DNA of 6,108 nt from Dorea sp. GTDB taxonomy: Bacteria > Bacillota_A > Clostridia > Lachnospirales > Lachnospiraceae. The first letter of the stretch is position 1, and each line of letters opens with the position of its first letter. This document shows positions 5,969-6,108 of this stretch, in pieces. The stretch covers positions 1 through 6,108 of the forward strand of contig JAEDLC010000109.1 in NCBI GenBank assembly GCA_016295505.1. Reading direction: 5' to 3'. The translations under genes and the position numbers were made by a program. A model generated the notes under the pieces. The model was not told the origin of the DNA. It saw only the letters and a list, made by a program, of their open reading frames with translations, and ran no database searches.

Positions 5969-5987
5969 CAAAAATAAAAAATAGATA

Positions 5988-6016
5988 TTGACGGGCGACA
6001 GGTTGTGTGATAAAAT
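5988..6016 (+). promoter_or_regulatory. Strong sigma-A-type promoter for tRNA-Ser
   Basis: TTGACG (5988-5993, 5 of 6 to consensus) and TAAAAT (6011-6016, 5 of 6) are separated by exactly 17 nt. TG at 6008-6009 forms an extended -10. The A-rich tract at 5961-5987 just upstream could act as an UP element. Transcription would begin around 6022-6024, about 35 nt before the tRNA. The pattern fits stable-RNA promoters. Confidence 0.75.
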
Positions 6017-6028
6017 ACAACATGTCGC
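5995..6028 (+). repeat. Imperfect 34-nt dyad over the tRNA-Ser promoter core
   Basis: GCGACA (5995-6000) and GTTGT (6002-6006) are mirrored by ACAAC (6017-6021) and TGTCGC (6023-6028). That is 11 of 12 arm positions paired, with one G/A mismatch (6001/6022) and a 10-nt centre that contains the -10 hexamer. It is centred at 6011.5. No T-run follows on the + strand, so it is not a clear terminator for ispD. It could be an operator or chance. Confidence 0.55.
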
Positions 6029-6057
6029 TGAGTTGATGCGATAAAAATTGAATACAT

Positions 6058-6108
6058 GGAGAGGTATCGAAGTGGTCATAACGAGGCGGTCTTGAAAACC
6101 GTTTGTCC
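6058..6108 (+). tRNA. tRNA-Ser (anticodon UGA), 5' portion, cut by the window end
   Basis: The 5' acceptor strand is GGAGAGG (6058-6064), then TA. The D stem is TCG/CGA (6067-6069 with 6082-6084), with G18-G19 at 6074-6075. The anticodon stem GCGGT (6086-6090) pairs with ACCGT (6098-6102, one G-T pair) around the loop CTTGAAA, giving anticodon TGA at 6093-6095, which reads UCN serine codons. The variable arm begins at 6103; serine tRNAs have a long one, and its remainder, the T arm and the 3' acceptor strand lie beyond the window. Position 36 is A, so this tRNA is not a t6A substrate. The A36-A37-A38 run fits isopentenylation by MiaA instead. Confidence 0.9.

Noticed and set aside
5961..5987. 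A-rich tract after ispD as a terminator
   Set aside because: There is no GC-rich stem before a T-run on the + strand; an UP element for the following promoter is a better reading.
1..6108. A new defence system, mobile element or CRISPR array
   Set aside because: No regularly spaced repeats, transposase, integrase, toxin-antitoxin pair or nuclease/effector module is visible; the genes are conserved housekeeping ones.

Overview
The window looks like a chromosomal stretch from a low-to-mid GC Gram-positive anaerobe of the Clostridia, most likely Lachnospiraceae (Dorea, Mediterraneibacter or Ruminococcus torques/gnavus-like). This rests on the gene order, strong AGGAGG-type ribosome sites, tight same-strand packing and the style of the protein sequences. 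It is an inference, since no search was run. All recognisable genes are on the + strand. I see no phage, transposase, CRISPR or obvious foreign gene. This is mostly conserved housekeeping DNA.

Layout: the 3' end of a YcxB-like membrane-associated protein gene enters from the left (1-237). It is followed by tsaE (252-677), tsaB (665-1402), a threonine-aldolase-like PLP enzyme (1395-2429) and rimI (2459-2902). tsaE/tsaB overlap by 13 nt and tsaB/aldolase by 8 nt, so these three are probably translationally coupled. A 102-nt gap (2903-3004) holds short inverted and direct repeats and a promoter candidate with a perfect TATAAT. A second run follows: a 79-residue four-cysteine zinc-ribbon-like protein (3005-3244), a ribonuclease Z-type metallo-beta-lactamase protein (3248-4156), tsaD (4178-5206) and ispD (5231-5968). 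After ispD, an AT-rich tract leads into a strong-looking promoter (TTGACG, 17 nt, TAAAAT with extended -10) and the first 51 nt of a tRNA-Ser with anticodon UGA, cut by the window end.

Functionally the window centres on tRNA. TsaB, TsaD and TsaE form the complex that installs t6A37 on ANN-decoding tRNAs. RNase Z trims tRNA 3' ends. RimI acetylates protein N-termini (ribosomal protein S18 in the classical case) and is a usual neighbour of the tsa genes. IspD belongs to the MEP isoprenoid pathway, which supplies DMAPP. The aldolase is the odd member: it acts on threonine, which is also the amino acid consumed in t6A synthesis. The least explained items are the zinc-ribbon protein, the repeat-bearing gap before it, and an imperfect 34-nt dyad lying over the tRNA-Ser promoter.
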